Shown here piece by piece: positions 32,726 to 45,654 of a stretch of DNA of 64,000 nt. The stretch covers positions 610,427-674,426 of the forward strand of contig NC_041713.1 of assembly GCF_900700375.1 (NCBI RefSeq), written 5' to 3'. Position 1 is the first letter of the stretch. The number at the start of each line of letters is the position of its first letter. The notes below the pieces were generated by a model. That model ran no database searches and was not told the DNA's origin. It worked only from the letters and a program-made list of their open reading frames with translations. Made by a program: the position numbers and the translations under genes. This DNA comes from Denticeps clupeoides. Its lineage: Eukaryota > Chordata > Actinopteri > Clupeiformes > Denticipitidae.

Positions 32726-33042
32726 ATCGATCGCTCACTGTTTTGTCATCTCTGTTTATCCTGATTCGTGGGATTTTGTTCCTGGTTCTGCTCCTTTTCA
32801 TTTTCTTCTAGTTCCTGCCGAGCGGTTTTCATGGCGCCGGCGTGGTGAGCGTAATCCTTTATCTGATTCCTCCCCGGAGTTTATCTGCTTATGAAACGGC
32901 GCGGGATTCTTGTCCCGTCCTGCCGGCATTATTGTTTGACCTGGACGGTTCTCCTTGTCTCGTGTGCAGATCAGTGGCTGCCAGGCTGCGGTCGACTCCG
33001 CCGAACGTTCTTGCCGAGACGAGCTTCCAGGACTGAGGAGGG

Positions 33043-34329
33043 ATGAAACCGGACGGAGTTGCCACGGCGGCGCTCGATGCTGATCCGGCGCTCGAGGTTG
33101 CGCCAGCGGGGGACACTGTGGACCAGCCGTCCTCGGCCTCCCAAACGACAGAGGCGGGACACGCAGAACCAAAACCTGCCGCGGCACCGGCCGCCAAGAC
33201 CGGAGACTCCGCCGGCAAGACGAAGGCCCCCGCCAAGTCCAAGCCTGCCGGGACCACGGCAGCGAAGACGCCTGGCCCCGCCTCGCGCCCCGCCCCCAGC
33301 CTCAACCGCGCAGTCAACGGGGTGCCGAAGCCGCAGACGAATGGGGTGACCAAGAAGGCCGCCGGCAGCACGCCTGACAGGAAGAACACGCCCACCGGCG
33401 CGCCCGCTAAGAAGGCCGGGACCGCCTCCCGGACCCCCACCAAGCCCGCAGAACGCGGAACTCCTGCCGCCAACAACGGAGCGAAGGCCGGCGCGGCGCC
33501 GCCGCTCAGGAAGGCGCCGCCCGCCAAGCCGAAACCTGCAGGTGGAGCGTTTTTATTACGCCGCGTTTATTAACGCTCGGTGTGTTCTGCCGTGTTACGT
33601 TATTTATGGTTTTTTTTTTATATAATTAACCTATATATTATTTTCCCATAAGCCCCAGCGTCTAAGCCTCCCTCTGCAGCTGCTACCAGGCCCGGTGCTG
33701 CCGCCGCCGCCGCCGCTTCACCCAAAGCTGATAAGCCGGCCGTGTCCAAGTCCAGCAGGTAGGTCAGTTCTGGACATGGAGCTCTAAACGCCCTGTCCTC
33801 AGGGGGGGTCCACGGTAGCCGCGGCGTCCATGGTGGGGGGGTCAGCACGGCGGTGTTTTGCGTGTCTGGTCGGAAGACGAACGGCGTCTCCACCAGGACT
33901 CGTCTCCTTAAGTAGGACAACAGCTGAGCTTTTTTACGCGGCAGAGTTTTGCCCGGAGATTCTGCGGCGCGTAAGCGGGCCGTGTTTTTGGGGTTGTTCT
34001 CAGCACCTGAGTCACACGACGCCGCGCTGCAGCCGATAACGCGCCGGACCATGGAGCGCTTTGTGACGAGGCTGAAGGAGCTCTTTGTTCCCCGCGAGAT
34101 GACTGCGGATGTCCTGAGGTGTTCGGGTGCGGTAAGAGGCTCTGACGGGGTGGCTGGATTACGAGACGTAATCTCCTGACCCCGTAGCCCACCGCCGCGT
34201 CCAGGCTCTGGACGCATCAGAAGTTGCCACCTCCTCTTATAACCGGTGCGTGAGACCACTGCGGCGGTGGGCGTGGCCGGCCATGAGTCAGTTTCCTGCT
34301 CCATGCACTCCCAGATTTCCGTAACGCAG

Positions 34330-34384
<55 letters not shown>

Positions 34385-37300
34385 GATGCTGCTGAGTAGA
34401 AAATCATTTTTTTTATTGGCTATTAATTGTCGTGATTTGATTGGCAGGGCAGGGTGTGGTCAGGCCTGTTGCAGCAGCAGGCTGTACTTTTTCTCCGCTG
34501 TGGGCGTGGCCATGTTTTATGGGCGGCACTGCGGTGAAATGGCTGATTGCCGGGACCCTGTGGACCGCCACCGCTCCGTCGTGTCGAGTCATGGCGCGTC
34601 AGGTCACGTGCCGGTGGTGGAAATAAACGGAGCCCGGCGCGGCGAGTTAATTCCTCTAATCCCACCGGCGGTGGTCCCTTCAAAAACACAACTTCAATTA
34701 TTCACCGCTCATTAACTTTTACAGGCGTCGCCGCCGCTGGCATTCAGATCTGAATATTAAATCTGTTTTAATCACAGCAGAAACGGCAGAATAAAACCGG
34801 CCTGTTTGCTCGCAGCTTTTGTCACATTTTGCTTCTATTTGTGTCAGATCGGGATGAAAGACCCCCATTCAGCTCCGTTTAAATATCGTTCGAGTTCAGA
34901 CGTTGCTGAGCTCGTGGGGGCGGGGCTTCTGCACGCCGTTGCGTTGATCTGATAAAGATCTCGTTGTCTACAGCTGACCCGTCTTCTCTTTCGTCGTCCG
35001 CCATTGTCCATGCTGAGAGGCTTCAGGGCTGCAGTCTTGTTGGTGGAACAACAACAACATAACTGTCAATCATCCACGATGTTGCTGCAGAAATCACATT
35101 AAAATATCTAATGTCCTGATTTCATGACCGGGAGATCCTGACTGGAAAAGGACATGATCTAATGGAGCAGAACCTGATTTAAAATGCTGATGCTAGAGCA
35201 GCACTGCAAGGCCGTAAAACATTTAACCCTCGAACCCGGTGACGATGTAGCCAAATCAGACCAAATCTCGGAAAAATACATTAAAACGATGTTGCTGCAG
35301 AAATCACATCAACATATCCAATGTCATGATTTCATGACCGTGAGATCCTGACTGGACGAGCAAATATCATTTTTATAAGGGAACACTAGAAAACACAAAG
35401 CATCATGACGATCTCTCAGGTTGAAATGGGCATGAGGAAGCGGCCCCGTAATCAGGAGGTTGCCGGTTCGAATCCCGGCCAGCCAAGGTGCCACCGAGCA
35501 AAGCACCGTCCCCACACGCTGCTCCCCGGGCGCCTGTCATGGCCGCCCACTGCTCACTCAGGGTGATGGGTTAAATGCAGAGGACAAATTTCACTGTGTG
35601 CACCGTGTGCTGTGCCGCTTCCCATTTGAATGGTTTTTCAATCTTCTTCCAAAATGACTGCCGCTCTGATCTCTCAGGCTTCCCCGCCTGTCGTCTTGGA
35701 TTATCCATCTTCCTCCCATGCAGGAGATGAAGAGCAGTGCGGTCACAGGATTTTTCCTTTTACCGTCTGCAGCCTCCTGCTGTTCATTATTCATCCAATT
35801 TACCTTTAATTGCTTCTTCTTATTGTTTAATTGTCTAAAATATAATAGATTATTGAATCCACCGTGACCACATGAAGTTGCACCGTCCTGTATTAAAAAT
35901 GGCTTAAATGGTCCCGGTGGTGATGCGAGAAGATGTTTTATTCAGAGCCGTACGGTGGAGCCCCGGCTGCGTGTTCTATCACCGGCAGCGTGTCAGGACC
36001 ACGCCGCGTTGACCTCCTTCTTCCAAACCTTCTTTTGTAGGCCGGCAAGTTCGCGGCCCGCCAGTGCCACAGCCAGGCCGGCCACGCTCTCCACAACCAA
36101 GACTCCAGCGTCCACCGCAAAGCCAGCCGCCAGCACGACTAAGGCACCGGCGGCTAAACCAGCCACGCCTAGAAGCGTCTCCGCGGTTCCCTCTACTGGC
36201 CGCGCCCCGCCACAACCCTCTAAAGCGGCTACCCCGGTTAAGAAAGGTATGAAGGGTCACGGCTGGGGATCAGATTTGGTTTGTTGATGCCGGTTTATTA
36301 ATACGTTTGCGCTTCTGTTTGTAGATGTCGGCAAGCCAAGTACGCCCGTGACCAAAAAACCTACGACGTCCCCCGCGGCCCGTCCCTCTCCGGTCAAGAC
36401 CAGCAAACCCGACACCCCCAAATCCACCCCCACTGCAAAGGCAGACCCCAGTATCAAAAAAACCGCGCCCGGCGCCAAGGGGGCGGACGCCAAACTCGGC
36501 AAGGCCAAGACCGTCCCATCAAAAGACCCCGGTGCAGGTCCGAAGAGCAACAAGGCGAGCAGTCCCAAGAAAGCCGTGGGGAGCAGCACGCCGATGCCGG
36601 TGAAGCGGGGTCCCAAGCCGACGCAGCCGAAGGAGGGGGAGGTACACGACGCTGCTGCCGCCGCCGCTGCTGCCGCCACGGTTGTTGCTGCAGCTGCAGT
36701 GGAGACAATGGTGGCCTCAGAGCCACAGCTTGTAGAAGCTCTGGGTGCAGAGGAGGAGACGATGGCAGTTCAGGAAGAAGGACACGCGACCTCCACGCAT
36801 GGGGCCAGCGTGGTCCACGAACAGGACACTTCCGCGCTCCTCCTGGACGCCATGGAAACGGCGGCTCCCACACTGCACACTTCAGAACCTCAAATGGAGG
36901 CCACTGCACCCCAGCTGGTGGCAGAGCTCAACCTGGCCCACCTCGACCTACCTGTGAGCTCAGAGTCTCCTTTGGGGACTACGGTGATGTCACCTCCATC
37001 CTCCCCAACTGGGCCCACATGCACGTCCATGGACCCTCAGTTGGACCTGGCTGATCCGTGGGGCCAAAGCCATTCAACATCACTCGCCGAGGGGGCTCTT
37101 CCCCAGGACAAACACCAGGAGGACACTGTCCCATCGTCTACTGGCGGGGAACCGGGTGAAGTACAAGATGCTGAGCCCAGCTTGCTTGGTAGAACATCTG
37201 TAGATCCCCACACAGCAGCTGAAAAAGAGGAAGAGGTAGAGAAGGCAGACCAGGAAATCAATGAAGATGACGAGGGAGACGAAGAGGACGCTCAGGAGCA

Positions 37301-40300
37301 GAGGCATGAACCTCCACTTATGGAGGACCTCCTGACCGACTCTTCATCTTTCACCATCTCCGGTTGGCATAGGCAACATGCAGAAGAAAAGGTCACCAGC
37401 CAGCAAATGGTGATGGTACCAGAGGATCACAGCCCGTTAGAAAGTTCCCAGAATGACAGAGACGACTTCGACGTTGAACAATTGCCCAAAGGTTCTCCAT
37501 GCACTAAAACATTTTCAAATGAGGACGATGACGATGAAGATGAGGACATAGTGGTGGACTTTAATATTGACTCAGCAGAGAACGTGGCTGATTTTAATGT
37601 GGCCTCAAAACAGGCTGATCTACACAATGTCCTGAAAGAAGAAGAACAGGAGACAATTCCAGCAGCCTTTGATGTGGTTGTTTCTAAAGAACCTGTCCAT
37701 TACCAGGTCCACCAAGAGGAGGAAGAGGAGGACCGAGTAGATACAATGAGCTTGGAACACCACAAAGTTTATCATGAAGAGGAAGAGGAGGGCGGAGTGA
37801 GTGACAAGAACGTGGGCTTTCAGTTAGTCAGTGAGACCAGAGACGAGAGACAGGAGAGCGAGGAGGACCAATTGGCTGATATGAATCTGGGCTTAAAGCA
37901 GGTTGATGAATTCTGTCAGGAGGAAGACCAGGTGGCCCACGTCAGCGTGAGCTTCGAGCATGTTGACGTCCATAAAGCCTGTCGGGAAGACTATGAGGAG
38001 GAGGACTACGTAGAGAATGAAATGGGCACCGTACCGTACCATGAAGTCTATCAGGAGGAGCAGGAGGACACCGTAGCCGGTGTGAAGTTGGGCTCAGAGT
38101 ACGCTGCTCAACACGTGGTGCGTCCGGAGGAGGAGGAGGAGGAAGACCGAGTGGTGGACATGGATGTGTGCTCAGAGCGTGTAGAGCACCACAAAGTCTA
38201 CCAGGAGGAGGAGGAGGACGAAGACGTGGAGATGGCGAGTGAGGGGGTGACAGAAAGCGGGCTGGAGAGCTGCGGAAACGTTGACGAGGACGACTTTACA
38301 GAGGACGTCCGTTTGGACAACATGAACCGCACGACTCCGCAGCCCTCCATCCCTCCCACCACGGCGTGGGGCCAATCGAATCCATTCTGCGACACCTGGG
38401 CTCCGCCTCCCACCTCCCACTTCCCCTCAGACTTCCCGAGCACAGATCCCCAATCATCTCCTGCTCCGGAGCTGGAACCCCGCCCTGCAACTCCGCCAGA
38501 GGTCCCCGCCGAACCCGCTCCGGTCGCCGCGGGCGACAGCGAGAGCAGCACTCCGGAGGAACCGCGGGACTACGACAGCAGCTCCGGCGTGGAGTCTCCT
38601 TCCGACAAGCGGCAGACGCCCGTGCCGACCGCCCAGCCCGACCTGGAGCAGGACCTGGGAATCCACCTGGAGAGGGGGGACGGCGAGGACGAGGAAGCCG
38701 AGACGCTCCCCGCAGACGACGTCCTCGGAGGGCCACCGACTGCTCCCACCTCAGCCCCTTCTTCTCCTTCTACATCTGGGGACGAGGCCAGTGACACCGA
38801 GGGCGAGATGCAGATCAATGACCCGGACACCCCTGTGGACGGCCTCGCGGCTTTAACCGAGGATGAGGCGGCGGAGATGCACGCCGGGGACGTGGAGGAG
38901 GACGGCGGCGGCACGCCGCAGTCGGCCAACTCTGTGGCCTCCTACGGCTTCGACTGCACCACGTCCAACTCCAACGCCCACTCCACCGCGGAGAGCTGCG
39001 GAAAGAGTCCTGGCATCTTCTCCCTGGAGAACGAAGACCAGCTGACCGAGGAAGCCAAGGACCCGTCCCTCATCAAGGAGTTGACCGCGCCCGCGGCCAC
39101 CGCCCTGGACCTTCTGGCCCTCGGACAGCCGCAGGAGGAGAAGTCCGGGCTGGTGGAGCATCAGTACATGCTGTGCGGGAAGTCGGGGGCCGACCTCCCC
39201 CCGGAGGAGGAAGACGAGGAGATGGAGGAAGAGCAGGCCGCCGGCCGCCCGTCCTCGCCGCGCTCGGAAGGAGGACCCGACGTCCAGCCTCCGTACTACT
39301 CCACCATATGCGATAAAACTGATAACTTTGTGGCAGGTAACGTATAAGCCCCGCCTCTGGAATGCACCTTGTCCCCGCCCCCGCCACGCCCTTCTCTCCC
39401 CGTTGGTTTTTATCTCATGTGGAGGTAGAGTGAGTAGGAATGATGGAGGGCACGCGATAGAAGACGTGTCCTCCTTTATAATGCGGTTATATGGCCTAAA
39501 CGTCTGAATGTACAGTAGCTATGATCTCGTTTTTCTATTAGACTTTTTATCCACGCACACCGTTCTTCTGCATCTGCAAGTGACTGAGATGGACTACCAA
39601 CCTTCCTGTTTTGTATTTATCCCACTGTTTTTACCAGAAAAATGGGCGTTTCTTTCCTTGTACCTGTTTTTGCTTTTGATTTTGTTTCGTTTCGTAGTCC
39701 TCCAACCTCCTGTCTGTTCACATGCCATTTCTCCTGCGCCAGAAGTAGCTTTTATTCTCCACGCTTTTCTATGTGCTAGTTCCTGTTTTTAGGAGGGAAT
39801 AAAGGTTCCATGCAAACAGTTTCTTTTTACCGAAGGAAAGATTGTGAAGGATTTAGGGGAGACATTTTTATTGTGGCCTATTAAACCGAATATAACACCC
39901 ACATGGAGCCTGATCATAATGACGATTGAGGTCGTGTACGTGTTTTGAGGTATTTTTGGTTCAGAATGGTTCCGTGTGTTTTCTTAATTTATATCTCGAC
40001 GACTGAAAGAAAACCATTTAAAATTGTTCAAATGTCTCTCTTTGAATTTGTAAATGCTGCTGTGAGATTTTTAGTGGTCCATGTTTCAGCAAAAAAAAAT
40101 GCATGTTCAACTAACACAAAACCTGTAATACTTTCAATGGGTTCTAATATAGGTAATGCTAATAAATTAATGGTTCACACTAACACGATTTTCAAAGTTC
40201 CATTAAACGTCATTGCAAGGCTACGTGTTCCCGTTTCTTATTTCTTTCCCTCCTTTTTTGAAATAAATGGTGTTCGGTTTTGATGGAATTTTGAGGAAAT

Positions 40301-41443
40301 GGCACCCCGTCCTACTGTCCTGCAGCATGCTCTGTGTGTCCTGAGAATTACAACGAGGACGTCCCCACCTCCGTCTCTTCCCATGGTGTTCATCCTACCA
40401 GTAGAATTCCTGGGTTTCCATGATCCATCCCTGTCGTGCCACGCTGGAAAACCGCGGCCTTGCCACAGGAAGATGAGTTCTTCTGTTGCATGCACTAGTT
40501 TCACCGTCGCCGTGGGGACCAGGGCGGATGTGTGGAACTCTGCAAGGTCCAATCATCAACTTGAATTAGATCCTGTTCTTCTCGCTGCAGGACGTCTGTC
40601 TGTCTTTTGATTTTGTTTGTCCCCCTTTGACCTCCATGGGTTCTGTGACCTTGCATCCCTCCCTGCTGGTCCATCTCTGTTGCATTTCTTCTTGGTGTCC
40701 CAAGTTATCTTGACTGTCTCACAGGCGCTGGACGGCAGGACCGGCCACCAACTGACCTTCAGGAGGTCAACCACAACTCGTACCTGGTCCCTGGGAGGAG
40801 TGGCCAGCGGCAGCCGGTCCCTGCCGGCCACGCCCAGCTAGCAGGCGCGCAGCAGCTGCAGCTCCGTCGGCTGGAGCAGCACCAGCTGCAGCTGCGGCAG
40901 CTCCTGCAGCGGCAGGAGCAGGAGAGGCGGAGGCGTCTGGAGGAGGAGCTGCAGCGGCGGCGGCAGCGGCGGGAGCTCCTCCAGCTGCAGGAGCACCGGC
41001 GCCAGCTGGCGGTGCCACCGTCACCGGCCGCCGGCCTCTGCACCATCTACGAGGCCATGGAGACCGGCGAAGAGGAGGCTGATGACGAAGGCCACGGGAC
41101 GTCCCCGCGCGTCTTTCATACCGAGCTGCCGCTGCGCATGGCCGACGGCAACCGGCGACGCCCCCCGCAAGACCTGGACTGGAGCCGGAAGCTGGACATG
41201 GTCCACCAGCTCATCAGCCAGACCTTGCTGCTGTCCGGGGACGCCTGTCCCCCCCTGCTGCTGCTGCCCGGCCAGGGCGGGGGGACGCTCAGCCCCCTGG
41301 AGACCAGCCTCTGGCCCGACCTGCTGCCGCCCCTCGGCTCCCCCTCGGCCACCGTCACCTCTGTCAGCAGCTACTCCCCGGAGGGCCCGGGCAGCTGTCC
41401 CCGGGGAGACTGGACCGTGGTGGAGCTGGAGACGCAGCACTGA
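33043..41443 (+). CDS. PRR36/BTBD8 (APache)-family large disordered protein
   Basis: Five coding exons close in phase (1513 aa): 33043-33541, 33653-33758, 36041-36246, 36325-39336 and 40725-41443. A non-coding stretch of exon starts at 32970. The first 400 residues are Ala/Pro/Lys-rich (SKPAGTTAAKTPGPAS). An acidic Glu/Asp-rich region follows, with loose repeats around HHKVYQEEEEDE (37690-38240). The conserved block SANSVASYGFDCTTSNSNAH then FSLENEDQLTEEAKDPSLI ends in PPYYSTICDKTDNFVAG. The last exon adds a Gln/Arg-rich coiled coil (QLRQLLQRQEQERRRRLEEE) and DLDWSRKLDMVHQLISQTLL, ending DWTVVELETQH. The YGFDCTTS block is shared by PRR36 and BTBD8 as I recall them. BTBD8/APache is a presynaptic AP-2-binding protein. 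Synteny with MCOLN1 and PKN1 favours PRR36. Reading past the 39336 donor gives an alternative stop at 39347. Confidence 0.8.
34332..34383 (+). repeat. TG microsatellite
   Basis: About 25 TG dinucleotides in a PRR36-like intron. Confidence 0.95.
35078..35356 (+). repeat. Direct duplication of a ~70-bp intron segment
   Basis: GATGTTGCTGCAGAAATCAC, then TTTCATGACCG and GAGATCCTGACTGGA, occur at about 35078-35147 and again at 35287-35356 with a few changes. They are about 209 bp apart. Family unknown. Confidence 0.75.
35435..35627 (+). mobile_element. SINE B, near full length
   Basis: It runs from AGGAAGCGGCCCCGTAATCA, through box B GGTTCGAATCC and TGCTCCCCGGGCGCCTGTC, to CACCGTGTGCTGTGCC. It lies in a PRR36-like intron. 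Confidence 0.85.
39348..40724 (+). other. Last intron / alternative 3' UTR of the PRR36-like gene
   Basis: The stretch starts just after the alternative stop (39345-39347). AATAAA at 39798-39803 could end a short transcript. Otherwise it is removed as an intron (donor GTAACG at 39337, acceptor CTCACAG ending 40724). No other gene seen. Confidence 0.6.
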
Positions 41444-42100
41444 CCCCATGGTAACAGGTCAAAGTTCAACATTCAGCAACGTTCATGTCCTCAACCACGT
41501 CCAGATAACTAAATAGTTCAACCAGGTAAGATCTCGGATTTCTCGCCGTCACCGCGCTTCCTGCATAGAACAGCGGATGATTGATGATGCCGGGGTTGGG
41601 GGTGAAGCGTCCCCCGTCCCTCTGATGGACACGCTATGCTTGCTGTAAACATTCTGTCCTGGTCTCCGCCTGTTTGTCACCGGGGAGCAGCTGGAGGTCG
41701 GTGCGGTGACCCCGCATTCCAGGGCCGTTACCTCATTTCCTGGCTTCTGTCTGTCTGAATGGGTTTCCGAGGAGACCGGTGATGTCATGGTGGTCCGAGT
41801 GGAGGAGACATTAATGCTGCATGAGAAGTAACCGAGCTGGCGGGAGGGTCCGGTCTTATGAACTCTGATGATTAGCATTTTATTAAACATTATTCATGAG
41901 TTTAAATGTAACAAATACTTACATTTTTCCTCCTGAACGATTTGCTTTTCAGAAGCAAAAATAAAAAAGCCACTGCTGCCACCTGCTGGTGGAGCTTTGC
42001 TACAGACCCCAGAACCAACAGTCTATTTTATTACTAATATTAATAAAAATGATAAGAATTAACATGTTATACCTTCAAACCATGTAACGTTGTAAAAATA
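41444..42100 (+). other. 3' UTR of the PRR36-like gene
   Basis: Non-coding sequence. AATAAA around 41961 may be the polyadenylation signal. Confidence 0.45.
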
Positions 42101-42590
42101 TACAGTAGAGGCCAAAAGTTTGTACACCTTCTCATTCAACGTGTTTTCTTTATTTTCATGACTATTTACGTTGGTAGATTCTCACTGAAGGCATCAAAAC
42201 TATGAATGAACACATGTGGAGTTCTGTACTGTACAAAAAGTGGAGACCTGACCTCCACAGTCACCGGACCTGAACCCAATCCAGATGGTTTGGGGTGAGC
42301 TGGACCAACAAGTGCTAAACACCTCTGGGAACTCCTTCAAGACTGTTGGAGAAGCATTTCAGGTGACGACCTCTTGAAGCTCATCGAGAGAATGCCAAGA
42401 GTGTGCAAAGCAGTAACCAGAGCAAAGAAACTAGAATATAAAAAGTGTTTTCACTTATTTCACCTTTTTTTGTTAAGTACAGAACTCCACACGTGTTCAT
42501 TCATAGTTTTGATGCCTTCAGTGAGAATCTACCAACGTAAATGGTCATGAAGATAAAGAAAACACGTTGGCTGAGAAGGCCTGTACTGTA
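42101..42590. mobile_element. Internally deleted Tc1-like DNA transposon
   Basis: The left end is TACAGTAGAGGCCAAAAGTT. The right side carries its inverted counterpart, with an internal gap in the outer inverted repeat ending CCTGTACTGTA. The long inverted repeats share GGTAGATTCTCACTGAAGGC and CATCAAAACTATGAATGAAC with their complements at 42495-42540. The middle keeps the 3' end of a Tc1 transposase (CCGGACCTGAACCCAATCCA, the GPDLNPIE-type catalytic region), with most of the gene gone. It is a non-autonomous remnant. Confidence 0.88.
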
Positions 42591-43685
42591 CGTACACAAA
42601 AATCCTCACATGTTGATGCCTTATGGCACTGTTAAGGCTTGTTTATTCTGTTTATTTGTCTTATTACTTTGGCTTTTTTTTTTCTATTCGATTCTTCTTC
42701 TACCGATTCTTCTTCTACTGTGTGCAATACGCGCCTCCTGGTCACAAATTTAATGTCCAACAACCCTCTTAATGTCACCCTGCTCGAACCAGTGACCACT
42801 TCTCAACCCTCACAATCATAAACACATATAACTTGCAACCTTTTTTCTGCTTTTCCACCCAAAATGTTGTTTGTTCACAAACTAGTTAATATTAAAGTCT
42901 GTATGACCAGCATGTTCTGATATTTTATCTTCTTGATGTTCATCATCGTGGTGTTTTATGTTCATTCCAGCTGCTGATAAAAAGCGCACTTTACGTAGAT
43001 TATTACTGTTTTACGGGTGCAGTTATATGTGTTACTGCGGTTTTGCGAATAAATATTAATTTATGTGCCCAGTGGACTTTTCATCCAAAGTGAATTTATT
43101 TAGTGAAAAAATCATCAACTTTGATTTATAAGTCTGTGCCTCACAGTGGGATAACGTGGATTATTATTTTTAATTTTAATTTAAATGGGGACACCTTGCA
43201 GTGGTCTGTGAGCATGTTTGTGTAGTTACTGTGTGTAATGCTGGTTTCACGCTGTTCTTGGCTCTTTATGGGAAATAAATGTCTGTTTTGCAGCGTGACA
43301 GTAGGTCGTTTTCTTTGCAGCGTGACCCGCTGAACCCCATCTGACCCGCAGGCCGCCGGCGCCGCTAGGGGGCGCCCTGCGCCGGCTAACGCCACGTCTA
43401 CAGCCGTCATCTGGCCGATAATTCGGCACAGTTCGCCGCCGCTCGTCCTTTTACGTTCTAAACCCGTTTTATCAAGACTTGTCTGATAAAATACGGATTT
43501 ATATTTTATAGAAATGTTCTCGTTGCACGGATCACGTGACGCATTCAAAGTTTAATTTGTTTATTTATGTATTTTATAAAAGCTGGATTTCAGAACTCGA
43601 TCATTTTACTGTGGGTTTGAGATAAAAACCCTAGTTAATTTTAGTGCTAAATTGAAACGTGTTTTGCACGCAGCCGTTAATCCGA
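42591..43685. other. AT-rich intergenic stretch
   Basis: Non-coding, with poly-T and AT-rich blocks. AATAAA occurs near 43048 and 43273. A CpG-rich island begins near 43370. No gene recognised. Confidence 0.45.
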
Positions 43686-43853
43686 TTGGCGGGACAGAAA
43701 ACGCGCCGCGGTCACGTGGTGCTGCGCGTCCCCGCGACGCCGCGCCGCGCGCTCCCGCCGCCGTCCTGTCGTCTGCGCCGGTGGCGGCGGGAACATGAGG
43801 GGGACGCGGGAGGACGCGGAATAGCGACCATGGCCAATAACGACACCCTGCAG
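43686..43853 (+). promoter_or_regulatory. PKN1: CpG island with alternative PKN1 first exon
   Basis: The island holds an E-box (CACGTG, about 43714) and GC-rich sequence. It is followed by ATG at 43830 opening MANNDTLQ and a donor (CTGCAG|GTAGGA, 43853/43854). The exon ends in phase 0, matching PKN1 exon 2 at 52176. It is 5.6 kb upstream of the other candidate first exon, with no other gene between them. Confidence 0.55.
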
Positions 43854-43884
43854 GTAGGAGCGGTTCCTGCTGCATCTCCGTTCT

Positions 43885-44250
43885 CTCACATACACACACA
43901 CACATACATACACACACACACTCACATACTATCACACACACACATACATACATACACACACACACTCACATACTATCACACACACACACACACACAGTCT
44001 CACACACACACACTCACATACACACTCATACACACACACATACACACACACTCACATACACAAACGCACACACACACACCACACACATACACTCACATAC
44101 ACACACACATACACACACACACACACACACTCACATACTCACACAAACACACACACACACACACACTCACATACACACATACATACACACACACACTCAC
44201 ATACTATCACACACACACACACACACATACACTCACATACACACTTGTAG
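43885..44250 (+). repeat. Long compound CA microsatellite
   Basis: About 360 bp of (CA)n interrupted by TACA, TCACA and CTCACATA blocks. The long open frame across it is spurious. Confidence 0.95.
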
Positions 44251-45650
44251 GAGTCGTGGTTGGCAGTAGCAGCAGGACGTGGGGACCGGTGTCCGGTGTC
44301 GGGAACATGAGAAGGACCTGCTGAAGGATCTACTGGACTGAGAACTTCATTACTTCTTTATCATCTCGTGCTTCTGCGGTTCTTGTCTGAAAGAACGCTC
44401 ACATCCAGAACCTTTTGATGTGGAGGACGGGTCTGATGATGCTCTCGTGGGTGCTGAAGATGGTCAGATGGTGCGCGTTGGATCAGATCTTACAGGAGAT
44501 GTGTAGATGGATAGATAGGTGGGTGTCAGGGTGTTTCCTCCACATCTTAATCTGTGAGATGATCCGGGATCGTTGGAGGTCCCAGCTCACAGCGTGCAGG
44601 ACCATCTCTGCAGGTCCGAGCGCTCGTGGTTTTCATGCCGTAGTCTGATAAAGGATGTGATGATCCAGTCCTGCTGGAGGTCCACCCTGGGTCTTCACCA
44701 TGTCTGCTCACGACTATCGGTCTGGGGTGCCAGATTATGGGATTAGCTTGTCTTCAGACCCCGGACCCCCAGGGCCGGAGCCGGACCGGGTGGAGCTGCC
44801 TGCGCCCGTACGGGATTTCTTTACGCAATTCAACATTCCTCCACGTTTTATAAGCTGCTTATGAAATGCGTTCCTGACACGTTCTCCATCACGCCGCCGT
44901 TCTGTCGGGAAGAGCCAACTGGTTGCCCGGGGCGATGGGCATCTCTCTCACTCCAGAATCAGTCTGCCGGTGAAGGGAGAGATGATGCAATTAGGACCGC
45001 CTTTAACGATGGAGGACCCCGAAAGGAGCGTTATATAACCCGGTGTGGCCGGGCGCGGTGCTCCTTTCGCCGCTTATTACGCCGCTGGCGGCAGAAGCGA
45101 TGCAGGATAATCGCCGGCTTTCATCCCGCCGGCTGTAATCATTTTTAATCTGCTTTTTATTCTGCTTTCGTAACCCCGCCCCAAACCGACACAATTTCAA
45201 GCGTCTCCTCCGGGACCAGTCAAGTTTTCGGGGGACGTGACGGGCGTGGCCCCGGGTCAGGCAGGGCCCAGCTGATCCAGGGTCAGAGATCAGTAGATGG
45301 TTTTGAGGCGGGACACAAGGACGCTTGTTTAGCTGCTGGCGTCCCACAGATGCCTGCACTCGGATTTTTGACCTCATTTCGCCGGGCGGAGACACACAGC
45401 CAGTCTTTTAAGAGGATGAAGAGCAGCACAATGACACCGTTCACCAAGACGGAGCGGAAACCAGCTGCGCCGCACTTTTTTGTGTGATGCTTTACACATT
45501 TGGCGCAGAAATACTAACTAACATACAAACTGAAATATCTACTGACTTAAACTGAGTGTAAGTTAAAGTAAAGCACATTTACATCCACAGTAAACTGCAA
45601 TTAAAAAGAACAAAGCATAAAATATACAATAAAATAGGGTCAAAGCACAG
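44251..45650. other. Intergenic/intron stretch, nothing recognised
   Basis: No conserved frame, SINE or LINE was identified. The stretch lies inside the PKN1 transcript if the upstream first exon is used. Confidence 0.4.
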
Positions 45651-45654
45651 ATCT

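Noticed and set aside
43659-44324. 221-codon Thr/His-rich frame
   Set aside because: It is mainly translated CA microsatellite. Only the ATG at 43830 with its donor is kept, as a PKN1 first exon candidate.
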